15,833 nt of DNA from Nitrospinota bacterium (GCA_018896985.1 JAHILQ010000067.1:1-15833); one strand, 5' to 3'. Positions 6,961-12,386 are shown, counted from the stretch's first letter. Numbers and translations: made by a program. The notes: generated by a model from the letters alone, not told the origin.

Positions 6961-7002
6961 TTCCAATTTTCAACTTTTAACTCCTAACTCTTAACTCCAA
7001 AC
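6961..7002. repeat. Heptad tandem repeat downstream of tRNA-Ser(GCT)
   Basis: Six consecutive 7-mers are present: ttccaat, tttcaac, ttttaac, tcctaac, tcttaac, tccaaac. This is the cleanest array in the window, and it is in the opposite sense to 6911-6945. Confidence 0.7.
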
Positions 7003-7009
7003 TTTTTCA

Positions 7010-7103
<94 letters not shown>

Positions 7104-7104
<1 letters not shown>

Positions 7105-7166
7105 AAGTCAGTGTCAGTCGCCAGTGTCAGTAATTATTACTCACTGACACTAATCACGGACACTTG
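7104..7166. repeat. Degenerate repeat with inverted TGTCAGT/ACTGACA arms
   Basis: CAGTGTCAG occurs twice (7109, 7122). TGTCAGT (7125-7131) is inverted as ACTGACA (7143-7149) across an AT-rich loop. The 7-bp period is less clean here than in the other arrays. It occupies the gap between the pseudopilin gene and tRNA-Ser(GCT). Confidence 0.45.
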
Positions 7167-7228
7167 CTATATTACCAGTCTGAAATTGAACTTGTAAACC
7201 CCATTAGAGGGTCTGAGCAGGGTAAAGG

Positions 7229-7636
7229 TCACCAGTTCTCAAAACCTTTTTTAACGGACCAGACTCTGCCTGTAGTACGGTCATAGGCAAAAGGCAGATC
7301 AAAGGAATCAAGTATATTTTTTTCTTTATCAATTGAATAATGCTCAAGATACTTAGCCTTGATTATAGTATCACCTTTGTACGGTATGACAAAGTTGCTT
7401 GTAATCAGTTCCTTGAGACTTTCAGGGTATCTGCTATTTTTAATCTTAAAGAAGAGGATAGCCTGTCTCAGGTTATTTAATTCGGTCTTAAGCGCAACTT
7501 TTTTTGCCTCCTCTATGATAGTCTCATAACGGTCCATCACAACAACAACCAGAATGCTGATGACTATTAGGACAAGCATGGACTCAACAATCCCGCTGCC
7601 CTTTTCATTAAAGTGCTTCAGAAATATTTTCCTCAC
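7229..7636 (-). CDS. Type IV pilin/type II secretion pseudopilin-like protein (GspG-like)
   Basis: The 135-residue protein has a class III prepilin leader. A short positive N-terminus (MRKIFLKHFNEKG) ends in Gly13, the predicted prepilin-peptidase cut. The mature protein would start SGIVE, with glutamate at +5 (Glu18), followed by a hydrophobic helix (SMLVLIVISILVVVVM). The following LRQAILFFKIKNSRYPESLKELI and SFDLPFAYDRTTGRVW resemble the alpha-helix and the late D-P-x-x-x-P-Y segment of GspG major pseudopilins. No other secretion or pilus gene is in the window. The start is a GTG 2 nt after the iscU stop, so it appears to be the last gene of the isc-like operon. What it assembles with is unknown. 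Confidence 0.75.
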   Translation of the reverse strand: MRKIFLKHFNEKGSGIVESMLVLIVISILVVVVMDRYETIIEEAKKVALKTELNNLRQAILFFKIKNSRYPESLKELITSNFVIPYKGDTIIKAKYLEHYSIDKEKNILDSFDLPFAYDRTTGRVWSVKKGFENW

Positions 7637-7638
7637 CC

Positions 7639-8007
7639 TTATTTCTTTTTGTTCCTGTAATCTTCAATGGCTTTCTTAAGCGCATCAGCTCCTAAATTAG
7701 AGCAGTGCATCTTCTGTGCAGGCAGTCCGCCCAATTCATTTGCAACTGTCTCCTTTGATATTGCTAACGCCTCATCAATCGTTTTGCCTTTAATCATCTC
7801 CGTAATCATACTGCTTACCGCAATAGCAGCGCCGCATCCGAACGTCTTGAACTTTGCATCGACTATCGTGTCGTCCTTCACCTTTATAAAAATCTGCATC
7901 ACATCCCCGCACGTAGGGTTCCCCTCTGCGCCAATACCGTCAGCGTCGGGTATCTCTCCCACATTCCTTGGATTTGTAAAATGGTCCATTACTTTTGCAC
8001 TGTACAT
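7639..8007 (-). CDS. iscU: Iron-sulfur cluster assembly scaffold IscU
   Basis: IscU assembles a [2Fe-2S] or [4Fe-4S] cluster on three cysteines before transfer to target proteins. This 122-residue single-domain version has all ligands: Cys33 in NPTCGD with Asp35, Cys58 in FGCGAAIA, and Cys102 in QKMHCSNLG (the LPPVK-equivalent segment reads LPAQK). Length and N-terminus (MYSAKVMDHFTNPRNVGE) are typical of standalone IscU/NifU-N proteins. A GGTGGAGA ribosome-binding site lies within the end of iscS, and the two frames overlap by 19 bp, so translation is coupled. Its partner here is the unusual IscS-like protein, so the source of sulfur is uncertain. Confidence 0.94.
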   Translation of the reverse strand: MYSAKVMDHFTNPRNVGEIPDADGIGAEGNPTCGDVMQIFIKVKDDTIVDAKFKTFGCGAAIAVSSMITEMIKGKTIDEALAISKETVANELGGLPAQKMHCSNLGADALKKAIEDYRNKKK

Positions 8008-9215
8008 TCTCCACCCTCTCCTTTCATTCCCCAGCCTTTTGCATAAGGGGACATCTCTCTTAATCTTTTTATCACCTGCGGAAACTCAGAAAGCAGGTAA
8101 TCTATATCTTCCTCTGTGCTGCCGGCGCCGAGCGTAAAGACAATCGAGCCCTGCGCCAGATTTGAAGACACGCCCATTGACAGCAAAACAGGCGATGCCT
8201 TCAATGCCTTTGACGAACATGCAGAACCGGAAGCGGCATAAATGCCCTTTGCCGCAAGAAGCAGAAGCATTGCTTCACCTTCTATAAATTCAACTGTAAA
8301 ACTCGCATGTGCCGGAAGCCTGTTTTCTCGTTGCGAGTCCCGACTTATCGGGACAGGATGTCCTGTAAGATAAATGTTTTCAATGCCTGATACGCCTTTA
8401 ATAAGTTTATCCCTTAACTTCTTCGCCTGTTCTATTCTATCAGCCATCTCATCTTTTGCAAGTTCTGCTGCCCTGCCCATCCCCACAATCGCAGGGACAT
8501 TTTCCGTGCCCGCCCTTCTTCCGTTTTCCTGTATGCCGCCGTAGATAAGCGGAACTATTCTCAGTCCCTCTCTTACATAAAGCGCGCCTGCGCCTTTAGG
8601 CCCGTAAAACTGATGCGCTGCCATGCTTAAAAGGTCAACGCCAAGTTCTTTCACATCAACAGGGATATTCCCCGCTGCTGCAACTGCATCTGTATGAAAG
8701 ATTATCCCCTTTTCTTTTGCAATCTGCCCTATCTCTTTTATAGGCTCTATAGTCCCCACCTCACTGCTTGCATGGATTATAGATATGAGCGTTGTCTCTT
8801 TTGTTATAGATTTCCTTACTGTGTCAGGGGCAACTATCCCATACTTATCCACAGGGAGAAAAGTCACTACAAAGCCCATCTTTTCAAGAAACCTTGCTGA
8901 ATTCAGGATTGAATGATGCTCCATCTTAGAGACAATTACATGCTTTCCTTCATTTTGCCTTGCAAGCGCAATGCCCCGAAGCGCAAAGTTATTTGCCTCA
9001 GCGCCGCTTGATGTAAAGATTATCTCCGATGACTTTGAATTAATGAGTGATGCAACATGCGCCCTTGCCTTCTCTATTGCCTCTTTTGCCTTTGCGCCAA
9101 GGTCATAAATACTCAGGGGATTTCCGAAGTCCTCCGTGAAATAAGGCATCATCGCATCAAAAACACGGACATCAAGAGGGTTTGTTGCAACATGGTCAAA
9201 ATAGCGCTTCCTCAT
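7989..9215 (-). CDS. iscS: IscS-like protein lacking the PLP lysine (probably not a standard cysteine desulfurase)
   Basis: The 408-residue protein has the fold-type I IscS/NifS architecture: N-terminal FDHVATNPLDVRV, central PLP domain, and the mobile cysteine loop SGSACSSKALKAS (Cys333). His100 (MEHH) and Asp176 (HTDA) are kept. Other active-site positions are changed relative to E. coli IscS, aligned from memory. The Schiff-base lysine of SGHKLYGPKG is Gln202 (AAHQFYGPKG). The PLP-contacting Asn of HVNNEIG is Ser (HASSEVG). The Gln of DATQ is Ala179. The substrate-carboxylate Arg of SIRFSLGR is Val359 (SIVFTLGA). The frame is otherwise intact. A roughly 9-residue insertion near 288-297 comes from a palindromic DNA element. 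It overlaps the TusA-like gene by 4 bp (ATGA) and iscU by 19 bp. The closest precedent I know is the PLP-free A. fulgidus IscS, which still binds IscU. Confidence 0.85.
   Translation of the reverse strand: MRKRYFDHVATNPLDVRVFDAMMPYFTEDFGNPLSIYDLGAKAKEAIEKARAHVASLINSKSSEIIFTSSGAEANNFALRGIALARQNEGKHVIVSKMEHHSILNSARFLEKMGFVVTFLPVDKYGIVAPDTVRKSITKETTLISIIHASSEVGTIEPIKEIGQIAKEKGIIFHTDAVAAAGNIPVDVKELGVDLLSMAAHQFYGPKGAGALYVREGLRIVPLIYGGIQENGRRAGTENVPAIVGMGRAAELAKDEMADRIEQAKKLRDKLIKGVSGIENIYLTGHPVPISRDSQRENRLPAHASFTVEFIEGEAMLLLLAAKGIYAASGSACSSKALKASPVLLSMGVSSNLAQGSIVFTLGAGSTEEDIDYLLSEFPQVIKRLREMSPYAKGWGMKGEGGECTVQK
8327..8366. repeat. Palindromic element inserted in frame in the iscS-like gene
   Basis: Three adjacent palindromes are present: CTCG-TTG-CGAG (8327-8337), GTCCCGA-CTTA-TCGGGAC (8337-8354) and ACAGGA-TG-TCCTGT (8353-8366). 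They encode roughly VPISRDSQREN, which lies between GHP and RLP where related IscS proteins have about two residues. Confidence 0.6.
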
Positions 9216-9490
9216 TTTCGCTTCACCTTCTCGTAGAGTCGAGTCTCCGACTTCCTGATATAAAATTTATAAAAATCTTCCGTCTCTTTGATTCCTAAAA
9301 ATTCATTGCCTGTTTTTTCACACCAGCCGGGAATATCTTCAAGCGCGCCGTCATAATCAGTCATTATCTCCAATATCTGCCCATCATCCAGTTCCCTGAT
9401 TTTTTCCTCAAGTTTAAGCAGATGCATCGGACACATCATATAAACTATGTCTGTTGTTACATCTGCCTTAACGTTCTCTACAAACTTCAT
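9212..9490 (-). CDS. TusA/SirA-family sulfur carrier-like protein
   Basis: The 92-residue protein has the TusA-like two-layer pattern: a beta strand into DIVYMMCP, a helix (HLLKLEEKIRELDDGQ), a strand (ILEIMTDYDGA), then LEDIPGWCEKTGNEFLGIKET and FYKFYIRK. The conserved cysteine that carries persulfide in TusA is Cys20, but the motif is CPMH rather than CPxP. A role in delivering or accepting sulfur for the adjacent IscS-like/IscU pair is inference from position: its stop overlaps the iscS start by 4 bp. No ribosome-binding site is visible before the ATG, because a palindromic element starts 10 bp upstream. An in-frame stop just upstream excludes a longer N-terminus. Confidence 0.8.
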   Translation of the reverse strand: MKFVENVKADVTTDIVYMMCPMHLLKLEEKIRELDDGQILEIMTDYDGALEDIPGWCEKTGNEFLGIKETEDFYKFYIRKSETRLYEKVKRK

Positions 9491-9500
9491 ACAATAAAAT

Positions 9501-9642
9501 CAAGAAAGGCTGGGCATGGCATTTGAGCGGTTTCTTTTGCCGATATTCCATAGAATTCATTTAAAGAATAAAGAGGCAAAAGCCTCGGAGGTCGCCTCAG
9601 GCGACCGAGAATGAGCGAAAATACTATGTCCAGCCTTTCTTT
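9501..9642. mobile_element. MITE-like element, about 142 bp, between the Rrf2-type gene and the isc genes
   Basis: The terminal inverted repeats are 9501-9524 and 9619-9642, identical at 20 of 24 positions and sharing AAGAAAGGCTGG/CCAGCCTTTCTT. Inside are two strong hairpins: GAGGC-AAAA-GCCTC (9573-9586) and GGTCGCC-TCA-GGCGACC (9590-9606). There is no coding capacity. It separates the regulator from the genes it probably controls and ends 10 bp before the next start codon. Confidence 0.6.
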
Positions 9643-9667
9643 CATGAATTTCATATCTTCAAAACTA

Positions 9668-10114
9668 TTAAGCGCTTTTTTTAAGCCTTTTATCGGCTTT
9701 CTTAAACAGGGTTCCTGTAAGCAGATTCTTCAGGGTGACAGTCCTGAGAAAGGCATCTATCTTCTCTCCAAGGGATTTCCAAAGCATATACGTAACACAT
9801 CCATCAACCCTTACGCATCCCTCCTCTGGGTCAAGGCAGGACGTTATGGCTACAGGGCCTTCAAGTTCATTAAGGATAGCGCTGATGCTTACGTCTTCAG
9901 GTTTCTTGCTCAGCACATAGCCGCCGCCCGGCCCTTTAACGCTCCGTATAAGCCCCCCATTTTTAAGTTTATTAAGTATCTGCTCAAGATAGGCAACAGA
10001 AACAGCCTGTCTCTCAGCTATCTCTTTTATGGGAACAGGTTTATTGCCATGCCCTCTCGCTATTTCAAACATCGCCCTTACGCCATACTGTCCTTTTCTG
10101 GATAACCTCAGCAT
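9668..10114 (-). CDS. Rrf2-family (IscR-like) iron-sulfur transcriptional regulator
   Basis: The 148-residue winged-helix protein begins MLRLSRKGQYGVRAMFEIAR and has the Rrf2 recognition helix and wing (AYLEQILNKLKNGGLIRSVKGPGGGYVLSK). Three cysteines in IscR-like spacing, Cys93, Cys100 and Cys106 (SCLDPEEGC then VRVDGC), are likely cluster ligands. The fourth ligand of E. coli IscR, a histidine three residues after the last cysteine, is Tyr109 here. It should sense Fe-S status and control the downstream isc-like genes. A promoter with an IscR-type-1-like site lies directly upstream, so autoregulation is likely. The C-terminal tail is Lys-rich. The Rrf2 family is certain; the IscR role is inferred from cysteines, operator and neighbours. 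Confidence 0.9.
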   Translation of the reverse strand: MLRLSRKGQYGVRAMFEIARGHGNKPVPIKEIAERQAVSVAYLEQILNKLKNGGLIRSVKGPGGGYVLSKKPEDVSISAILNELEGPVAITSCLDPEEGCVRVDGCVTYMLWKSLGEKIDAFLRTVTLKNLLTGTLFKKADKRLKKSA

Positions 10115-10120
10115 AAGAAA

Positions 10121-10149
10121 ATCTTAAAATACCTTAGTAAAATTGTCAA
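10121..10149 (-). promoter_or_regulatory. Sigma-70 type promoter of the Rrf2-type gene
   Basis: TTGACA (10144-10149) and TAAGAT (10121-10126) are separated by 17 bp, with the start codon 6 bp further on. The predicted leader is therefore very short. Confidence 0.65.
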
Positions 10150-10153
10150 GTAT
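10129..10153 (-). promoter_or_regulatory. IscR type-1-like operator
   Basis: The 25 bp on the minus strand, starting ATACTTGACA and ending CTAAGGTAT, match the E. coli IscR type-1 consensus (recalled) at 22 of 25 positions. They cover the -35 box and most of the spacer, as expected for repression by the adjacent regulator. Confidence 0.6.
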
Positions 10154-10165
10154 TAGGAAAGGCTT

Positions 10166-10257
10166 TGTTAAGGCAAAATAGAATGTCCACTGCGTGCTTG
10201 ACGGAAGAAGAGACCTTCAGGATATATTGCAGAGAAGGGTGTTAAGGTAAAATCGAA
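10166..10257. repeat. Direct repeat pair in the Rrf2/TA intergenic region
   Basis: TGTTAAGG-C/T-AAAAT-A/C-GAA occurs at 10166-10183 and 10240-10257 (16 of 18 identical), 74 bp apart. AATGTCC follows the first copy and is inverted as GGACATT (10262-10268) after the second. The stretch 10154-10340 has no credible gene. It also contains GACCTGACCCCC, which I associate loosely with insertion-sequence edges. A decayed element is possible. Confidence 0.4.
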
Positions 10258-10342
10258 ATGCGGACATTTTCGTCCATCTGACCTGACCCCCAAATCCCTC
10301 CCGGCAATTTAATCCCCGTTGGCTTATATTGCCTCTGAATAC

Positions 10343-10372
10343 TTGACAACAGTATCTTTGCAAATTCATAAT
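10343..10372 (+). promoter_or_regulatory. Promoter of the UPF0175/DUF3368 pair
   Basis: TTGACA (10343-10348) and CATAAT (10367-10372) are separated by 18 bp. The ATG begins only 5 bp after the -10 box, so the transcript may be leaderless. ATACT and AGTAT (10339-10355) form a small dyad over the -35, a candidate autoregulatory operator. Confidence 0.6.
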
Positions 10373-10377
10373 AGGCT

Positions 10378-10647
10378 ATGAAACTTGATACTACTCTTTT
10401 AAAAAGTATGAAAACAGTTGGACTTACTGAGCCGGATAATGTGGTCAGGGAGTCTATAGCACTCTTCCTCTTCCAAAAAAAACTTATATCTATAGGCAAG
10501 GCTGCTAAACTTGCAAATATGAACCTCGCACAGTTTATGGAATTTTTGGAGTCTTTGAAAATACCGCAAGCAGAATACACACAGGATGACTTTTTGGTGG
10601 ATTTAGCAACTATAAAGAAGTTAAGACGAGGAAGATATAAGAGTTGA
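10378..10647 (+). CDS. UPF0175-family antitoxin-like protein
   Basis: The 89-residue protein shows the UPF0175 pattern: VRESIALFLFQKKLISIGKAAKLANMNLAQFMEFLESLKIP followed by an acidic segment and VDLATIKKLRR. The helix-turn-helix-like KAAKLANMNLAQFMEFL would bind DNA. These proteins are commonly found directly before DUF3368 PIN-like genes and are regarded as their antitoxins. Here the stop TGA overlaps the TTG start of the downstream gene, so the pair is coupled. The start at 10378 has no clear Shine-Dalgarno; a second ATG at 10408 also lacks one. A promoter lies so close that a leaderless message from 10378 is plausible. Family assignment is good; toxin neutralisation is inferred from family and context. 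Confidence 0.82.
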   Translation: MKLDTTLLKSMKTVGLTEPDNVVRESIALFLFQKKLISIGKAAKLANMNLAQFMEFLESLKIPQAEYTQDDFLVDLATIKKLRRGRYKS

Positions 10648-11135
10648 TTATTGTATCCAATGCAAGTCCGCTTATAAATATAGCCCGAGTTAGACTTTTC
10701 CATCATTTACACACCCTATATGAAAAATTGGTCATTCCCAATGCTGTATTTAGAGAAGTAGTTGAAAAAGGCGCTGGGAGACCTGGTGCAACAGAGGTCT
10801 TGGATGGTTTAAAGTCAAAATTTATTGAAATAAAACGACTCAACAATACCCTTGCAGCGTCCGCCCTTTCTGAATTTTTTGGAGATGGTGAAGCAGAGGC
10901 TATAATCCTTGCATCTGAAATATCCGCTGATGCCATTTTGCTTGATGACAATAAAGCAAGAATAGTGGCACAGTCCATGAATCTCAATCCGGTAGGAACA
11001 ATAGGTGTTTTGTTAGAACTTAAAGATAGAGGCATTATTCCTGAAATTAAGCCGTATCTTGACAAGGCTATTAAATATGGGTTTAGAATAAGCCCTGACC
11101 TATATAATAAACTCTTACAAAAAGCTGGTGAATAG
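10644..11135 (+). CDS. DUF3368 PIN-domain-like toxin
   Basis: This 163-residue PIN-fold protein is a probable ribonuclease toxin. Family hallmarks are the N-terminal VSNASPLINIARV (first acidic/Asn site), GDGEAEAIILASEISADAILLDD (central Glu and Asp-Asp of the metal site), KARIVAQSMNL and the conserved end NPVGTIGVLLELKDRGII...GFRISPDLYNKLLQKAGE. It starts with TTG at 10644, overlapping the antitoxin stop as TTGA. No other start gives the conserved SNASPL segment with its leading strand. Length is standard for DUF3368. A 24-bp direct repeat begins 12 bp after its stop, and the same repeat follows the second PIN-like gene at 12321. Confidence 0.85.
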   Translation: MIIVSNASPLINIARVRLFHHLHTLYEKLVIPNAVFREVVEKGAGRPGATEVLDGLKSKFIEIKRLNNTLAASALSEFFGDGEAEAIILASEISADAILLDDNKARIVAQSMNLNPVGTIGVLLELKDRGIIPEIKPYLDKAIKYGFRISPDLYNKLLQKAGE

Positions 11136-11147
11136 CGTTTATGTAAT

Positions 11148-11171
11148 CCTACCATCTCCATCTCACCCCTA
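11148..11171. repeat. 24-bp direct repeat, copy 1
   Basis: This copy is identical over 24 bp to 12330-12353 (CCTACCATCTCC then ATCTCACCCCTA). It lies 12 bp after the DUF3368 stop. The two copies bracket the small unknown gene and the DUF433/DUF5615 pair. Confidence 0.85.
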
Positions 11172-11200
11172 CAGAATCTCCTCCTCTTTTTGTTTCTCTC

Positions 11201-11470
11201 TTATGGTGATAATGCCTTTATCTCCTTCTCCACCGCATCAAAGAACTTTTTGTAGAACTCCTCATCCTCTATAGTTCTTTCTTCTTGTTTAACCTTTGTG
11301 GCTTCGCTTCCAACAGGGATTAGCCCGAAAAAAGTTCGGTCGGTTTTTGTTCTGACTTTTTCAACATGCTGAACTGCACTCACATAAATGGTAGCCTTAT
11401 CCTTGCCTGAAGCTATAACATTTGCGTTAGCAGTAAGAACAATGCTGTCTTTGTCTCTCCTTTTTGACAC
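11201..11470 (-). CDS. Small protein of unknown function
   Basis: The 89-residue frame on the minus strand lies between the two toxin-antitoxin pairs and overlaps neither. I do not recognise it. The sequence has a beta-like first half (SIVLTANANVIASGKDKATIYVSAVQHVEKV), a middle TDRTFFGLIPVGSEATKVKQEERT, and an acidic, amphipathic C-terminal helix (EDEEFYKKFFDAVEKEIKALSP). No signal peptide or transmembrane segment is seen. The only start is a GTG at 11470. An AAGGAG sequence lies just inside the frame instead of before it, so the true start may be an internal non-standard codon, or the 5' end may have been lost. Its start is only 4 bp from the divergent promoter of the DUF433 gene. Confidence 0.5.
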   Translation of the reverse strand: MSKRRDKDSIVLTANANVIASGKDKATIYVSAVQHVEKVRTKTDRTFFGLIPVGSEATKVKQEERTIEDEEFYKKFFDAVEKEIKALSP

Positions 11471-11474
11471 TTAC

Positions 11475-11502
11475 TTGACATATACTGGTCTCCCATTGTA
11501 AT
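11475..11502 (+). promoter_or_regulatory. Promoter of the DUF433/DUF5615 pair
   Basis: TTGACA (11475-11480) and TGTAAT (11497-11502) are separated by 16 bp. GTAAT (11498) and ATTAC downstream form a small dyad that could bind the RHH domain of the antitoxin. Confidence 0.5.
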
Positions 11503-11551
11503 TTATTGTATTACGATGTAACCCATTAATCAGGATAAAAAGGAGCAATCT

Positions 11552-11971
11552 ATGCCGACTGTTCAAAAGAGCATCAGGATTCAGGAAAAGACATTCAAAG
11601 AAATTGAGCAGATAGCAGGTGAATCTGGCAAGGAGTTTTCCACTGTAGCCAATGAACTGCTTGAGGAAGCGATAAAGATGCAAAGATGTCCGGGTATCAT
11701 CTTCAGCGAAGGAACTACAGGACGCAGGGCGCGGATTGCAGGCACAGGGATAGAGGTCTGGGAGGTTATTGCAACTTACAAAAGCGTTAATAAGGATTTG
11801 GGTCGTTTGCATAAGGCTTACCACTGGCTTACAGAACAGCAATTGATGTCTGCCATCGGCTATTACAGAGCATACCCTCAAGAGATTGAACACCTTATAA
11901 AACAGAATGAAGAATTGACCAAAGAGCATGTTCATGAAAGATACCCCTTTCTCATTAGAGGCAGTCGTTGA
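11552..11971 (+). CDS. RHH-DUF433 antitoxin-like protein
   Basis: The 139-residue protein has two parts. Residues 1-45 look like a ribbon-helix-helix DNA-binding domain (SIRIQEKTFKEIEQIAGESGKEFSTVANELLEEAIKM). Residues 46-115 are a DUF433 domain (CPGIIFSEGTTGRRARIAGTGIEVWEVIATYKS...LTEQQLMSAIGYYRAYPQEI). DUF433 proteins typically precede DUF5615 PIN-like genes and act as the antitoxin partner. AAGGAG lies 7-8 nt before the ATG, a strong ribosome-binding site. The TGA overlaps the TTG of the next gene in a TTGA, the same junction as in the pair 1.3 kb upstream. Repression of its own promoter through the RHH domain is likely but inferred. Confidence 0.85.
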   Translation: MPTVQKSIRIQEKTFKEIEQIAGESGKEFSTVANELLEEAIKMQRCPGIIFSEGTTGRRARIAGTGIEVWEVIATYKSVNKDLGRLHKAYHWLTEQQLMSAIGYYRAYPQEIEHLIKQNEELTKEHVHERYPFLIRGSR

Positions 11972-12321
11972 AATACTACCTTGATGAAGACATTAGCCCA
12001 AAGATTGCAGAAATACTTAGAAAACATCGTATAGATGCCATCAGCGCCCATGATATCGGAATGGTGCAGGTTACAGACAAGGAGCAGCTTGAACGAGCCG
12101 CCTCTGAGGACAGATGCCTTGTAACCCGAAACAGGAATGACTTCATCCGCCTGACTGTTCAGTTCTTTAATGAACATCGCCGCCATGCTGGGGCGCTTAT
12201 AATTCCTCATACCTTACCTGGCGATAATTTTTCTCTTATAGCTAAAGCCATAATCAAACATTACTCAAAACATTCCAGAGATATGATAGAACCCTATACT
12301 GTAGATTTCCTTGAGCCATAA
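11968..12321 (+). CDS. DUF5615 PIN-like toxin
   Basis: This 117-residue protein is a Mut7-C/PIN-like predicted nuclease. The first acidic pair is in KYYLDEDISPKIAEIL, the second conserved block is AASEDRCLVTRNRNDF, and the third region is HAGALIIPH. This is the compact DUF5615 layout, usually partnered with DUF433. In VTRNRNDF the usual Asp of VTRDxDF is Asn, a possible weakening of the metal site. Translation starts at TTG 11968, overlapping the antitoxin stop by 4 bp. The second copy of the 24-bp direct repeat begins 8 bp after its stop. Toxin function is inferred from the family. Confidence 0.83.
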   Translation: MKYYLDEDISPKIAEILRKHRIDAISAHDIGMVQVTDKEQLERAASEDRCLVTRNRNDFIRLTVQFFNEHRRHAGALIIPHTLPGDNFSLIAKAIIKHYSKHSRDMIEPYTVDFLEP

Positions 12322-12329
12322 ATATCAAC

Positions 12330-12353
12330 CCTACCATCTCCATCTCACCCCTA
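12330..12353. repeat. 24-bp direct repeat, copy 2
   Basis: This is a perfect copy of 11148-11171, 8 bp after the DUF5615 stop. Confidence 0.85.
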
Positions 12354-12386
12354 TTGAGTAAAGGTTTTATAGTCGTATATGGGATA

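Noticed and set aside
7989..9215. The IscS-like gene as a pseudogene
   Set aside because: The frame is full length with overlapping, coupled neighbours and conserved non-catalytic motifs; the changes are clean substitutions, so divergence of function is more likely than decay.
9611..10105. 164-codon plus-strand frame over the Rrf2-type gene
   Set aside because: It is antisense to a clear Rrf2 regulator and starts inside a palindromic element.
10242..10706. 154-codon open frame on the minus strand
   Set aside because: It is antisense to the UPF0175 gene, whose translation matches a known family; the antisense product resembles nothing and is a frame shadow.
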